Source of the DNA: an uncultured Oscillospiraceae bacterium
Lineage (GTDB): Bacteria; Bacillota; Clostridia; Oscillospirales; Oscillospiraceae
Assembly: GCA_902497145.1 (NCBI GenBank)
Contig: CABVDR010000104.1
Span: forward strand, 1-6,209
Length of the DNA: 6,209 nt
Direction of reading: 5' to 3'
Shown: piece by piece, positions 4,587 to 6,209 of the stretch
Layout of the letters: every line of letters starts with the position of its first letter
Numbering within the stretch: position 1 is the stretch's first letter
Translations under genes and position numbers: made by a program
The notes under the pieces: generated by a model
Database searches by the model: none
Told to the model about the DNA's origin: nothing
What the model saw: only the letters and a program-made list of their open reading frames with translations

Positions 4587-4666
4587 CTTATTTCAGCTTT
4601 CCAGCCACAAAGTCGTCAATGGAAGCCAGTGCATCGTCCAGCTTCAGCACATCGGTACCGCCGCCC
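4587..4666 (-). repeat. Proximal copy of the duplicated alaS 3' end (80 bp)
   Basis: This is the in-gene partner of 4245-4324 and the functional C-terminus of AlaS. The match stops just inside the glycine-rich SAMGGGTD motif upstream and one base beyond the stop codon downstream. Confidence 0.94.
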
Positions 4667-6209
4667 ATAGCGCTGTCCGGCTTGCCGCCGCCTTTGCCGC
4701 CGCAGATGGCAGTGACGTTCTTGATAATCTCGCCAGCCTTGATACCCTTGGCTACGGCTTCCTTGCCGCAAACGGCCAGGAAGGTGATCTTCTCGCCGTT
4801 GACAGTGGCCAGCACAGCCACTACATTGGGGGCCTTATCCCGCAGCATATCGCCCATCTGGCGCAGCTTGTTGGCATCTGCGTCAGCAATAGTGGCAGTC
4901 AGCACCTTCAGCTCGCCCACCTGGCGGGCACCGAACAGGAAGCGGTCAGCCTCACCGGCGGACTCCTTGGCCTTAAACTTCTCCACCATCTGGTGCAGGC
5001 TCTTCACCTCGGCCATGGTCTGCTCCGCCTTCTCCCGCAGCTCGCCGGGCTTGGCCTTCAAGGCAGCGGCGGCCTGGAAGAGCATCTCCTGGTTGTGGTT
5101 CATGATGTCCAGAGAGGCCTGGCCGGTAGTAGCCTCGATGCGGCGCACGCCGCTGGCCACGGAGAACTCGCTGGAGATGTGGAACACGCCCACCTTGGCG
5201 GTGTTGTCCAGGTGGGTGCCGCCGCAGAACTCCACGGAGTAGCCGTTACCCATATCCACCACGCGGACGGTGTCGCCGTACTTCTCGCCAAACAGAGCGA
5301 TGGCGCCGCGCTTCTTAGCCTCCTCGATGGGCAGCACGTCGGTGTGGATGTCATAGCCCTCCAGCACCGCCTCGTTGACCATGGCGGACACCTTGCCCAG
5401 CTCCTCAGCGGTCAGGGCGGAGAAGTGGGTGAAGTCAAAGCGCAGGCGGTCCTCCTCCACCAAGGAACCGGCCTGATGGACGTGGTCGCCCAGCACGGTG
5501 CGCAGCGCCTTATCCAGCAGGTGGGTGGCGGAGTGGGCGCGCATGACGGCCTTGCGGCGCTTGACATCGATGGCGGCGGAAACGGTGTCGCCCACCTTCA
5601 GCACGCCCTGGGTGAGCTTGCCGGTGTGCATATACTTGCCGCCCTTGTTCTTCTGCACATCGGTGACCTGGAAGGTGACGCCGTCGGCAGAGATGGTGCC
5701 GTGGTCGGCCACCTGGCCGCCCATTTCGGCGTAGAAGGGGGTCTTGTCCAGCACCACGATGGCCTCGACCCCGGGCATGACCTCCTCGGCCTGCTCGTTC
5801 TCCACCACCAGGGCCACTACCTTGGCGTCGTCAATGGCGGTATGGTCATAGCCCACAAACTCAGTCTCGGGCACGTCCTTGCCGAACTCCACGCCGGCCC
5901 AGCCCAGGTCGCCCAGAGCCTCCCGGGCCTTCCGGGCGCGCTGACGCTGCTCGTCCATCTGCTTGTGGAACTCAGCCTCGTCCAGCTTCATGCCCTGCTC
6001 CTCCACCATCTCCAGGGTCAGGTCAATGGGGAAGCCATAGGTGTCATACAGCTTGAAGGCGTCGGCGCCGGAGAAGGTGCTCTCCCCCTTGGCCTTGTGC
6101 TCCGAGAGCATGTCGCCAAAGATCTTCAGGCCGCTGTCGATGGTCTTGGCGAAATTCTCCTCCTCCACCCGGATGACCTTGGTGATATAGTCCTGGCGCT
6201 CCCGCAGCT
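4588..6209 (-). CDS. alaS: Alanyl-tRNA synthetase AlaS, C-terminal 540 codons (5' end outside window)
   Basis: AlaS charges tRNA-Ala with alanine and removes mischarged serine or glycine. The reading frame is open to the right edge; the first visible residues (LRERQDYITKVIRVEEENFA) belong to the region after the class II catalytic core, which lies outside. The editing domain shows its zinc/catalytic residues: HSATH (HxxxH, 5521-5535) and CGGTH (5212-5226). A helical linker follows (about 4980-5100), then the C-Ala/DHHA1-like domain with the glycine-rich CGGKGGGKPDSAMGGG motif near the end. The TAA stop is at 4588-4590. It is oddly placed: the stop is followed by a 262-bp structured repeat, a second copy of its last 25 codons and only then a terminator. 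Its start and promoter are not visible. Confidence 0.97.
   Translation of the reverse strand, partial: LRERQDYITKVIRVEEENFAKTIDSGLKIFGDMLSEHKAKGESTFSGADAFKLYDTYGFPIDLTLEMVEEQGMKLDEAEFHKQMDEQRQRARKAREALGDLGWAGVEFGKDVPETEFVGYDHTAIDDAKVVALVVENEQAEEVMPGVEAIVVLDKTPFYAEMGGQVADHGTISADGVTFQVTDVQKNKGGKYMHTGKLTQGVLKVGDTVSAAIDVKRRKAVMRAHSATHLLDKALRTVLGDHVHQAGSLVEEDRLRFDFTHFSALTAEELGKVSAMVNEAVLEGYDIHTDVLPIEEAKKRGAIALFGEKYGDTVRVVDMGNGYSVEFCGGTHLDNTAKVGVFHISSEFSVASGVRRIEATTGQASLDIMNHNQEMLFQAAAALKAKPGELREKAEQTMAEVKSLHQMVEKFKAKESAGEADRFLFGARQVGELKVLTATIADADANKLRQMGDMLRDKAPNVVAVLATVNGEKITFLAVCGKEAVAKGIKAGEIIKNVTAICGGKGGGKPDSAMGGGTDVLKLDDALASIDDFVAGKLK

Noticed and set aside
4245..4666. Assembly artefact joining two strain variants
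   Set aside because: This cannot be excluded fully, but the same repeat family between duplicated ends at two separate genes, with intact downstream terminators, is better explained biologically.

Overview
The window looks like chromosome of a GC-rich member of the Clostridia, probably an Oscillospiraceae/Flavonifractor-type gut bacterium. This is inferred from the strong AGGAGG ribosome sites, a cysteine T-box leader, an ECF sigma factor paired with a DUF4179-like membrane protein, and GC-rich codon use. No genus can be fixed from the sequence alone.

Layout. At the left edge (1-281, minus) is the N-terminal part of cysE, serine O-acetyltransferase. Its leader (282-706) holds a sigma-A type promoter and a T-box riboswitch. 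The T-box has a TGC (Cys) specifier, a UGGA tRNA-end-binding motif and a terminator hairpin. Between that terminator and cysE lies a small cysteine-rich open frame with an excellent ribosome site. Divergently on the plus strand is a two-gene operon (843-1897): an XRE-type regulator with a zinc ribbon and a C-terminal membrane helix, then a four-helix membrane protein overlapping it by 4 nt. A strong terminator follows. A 21-bp palindrome sits between the two divergent promoters.

From 1958 to the right edge everything is on the minus strand. In transcription order it is alaS (C-terminal 540 codons, 5' part outside the window), an ECF sigma factor overlapping its membrane-anchored partner, and a HINT-type histidine-triad protein. 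The ECF operon has an upstream site resembling an ECF-type promoter, suggesting autoregulation.

The most unusual structure is shared by alaS and the HIT gene. Immediately after each stop codon lies an insertion-like segment (153 and 262 bp), followed by a second copy of that gene's own last 25 codons, stop codon and one further base (79 and 80 bp). The two inserted segments belong to one family. They share the same series of four hairpins at similar spacing, with stem bases changed on both sides so that pairing is kept, joined by conserved linkers. All five differences between the duplicated gene ends are silent. This looks like a structured repeat that sits at gene 3' ends and is bracketed by a duplicated gene end. 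I do not recognise it as a named element.
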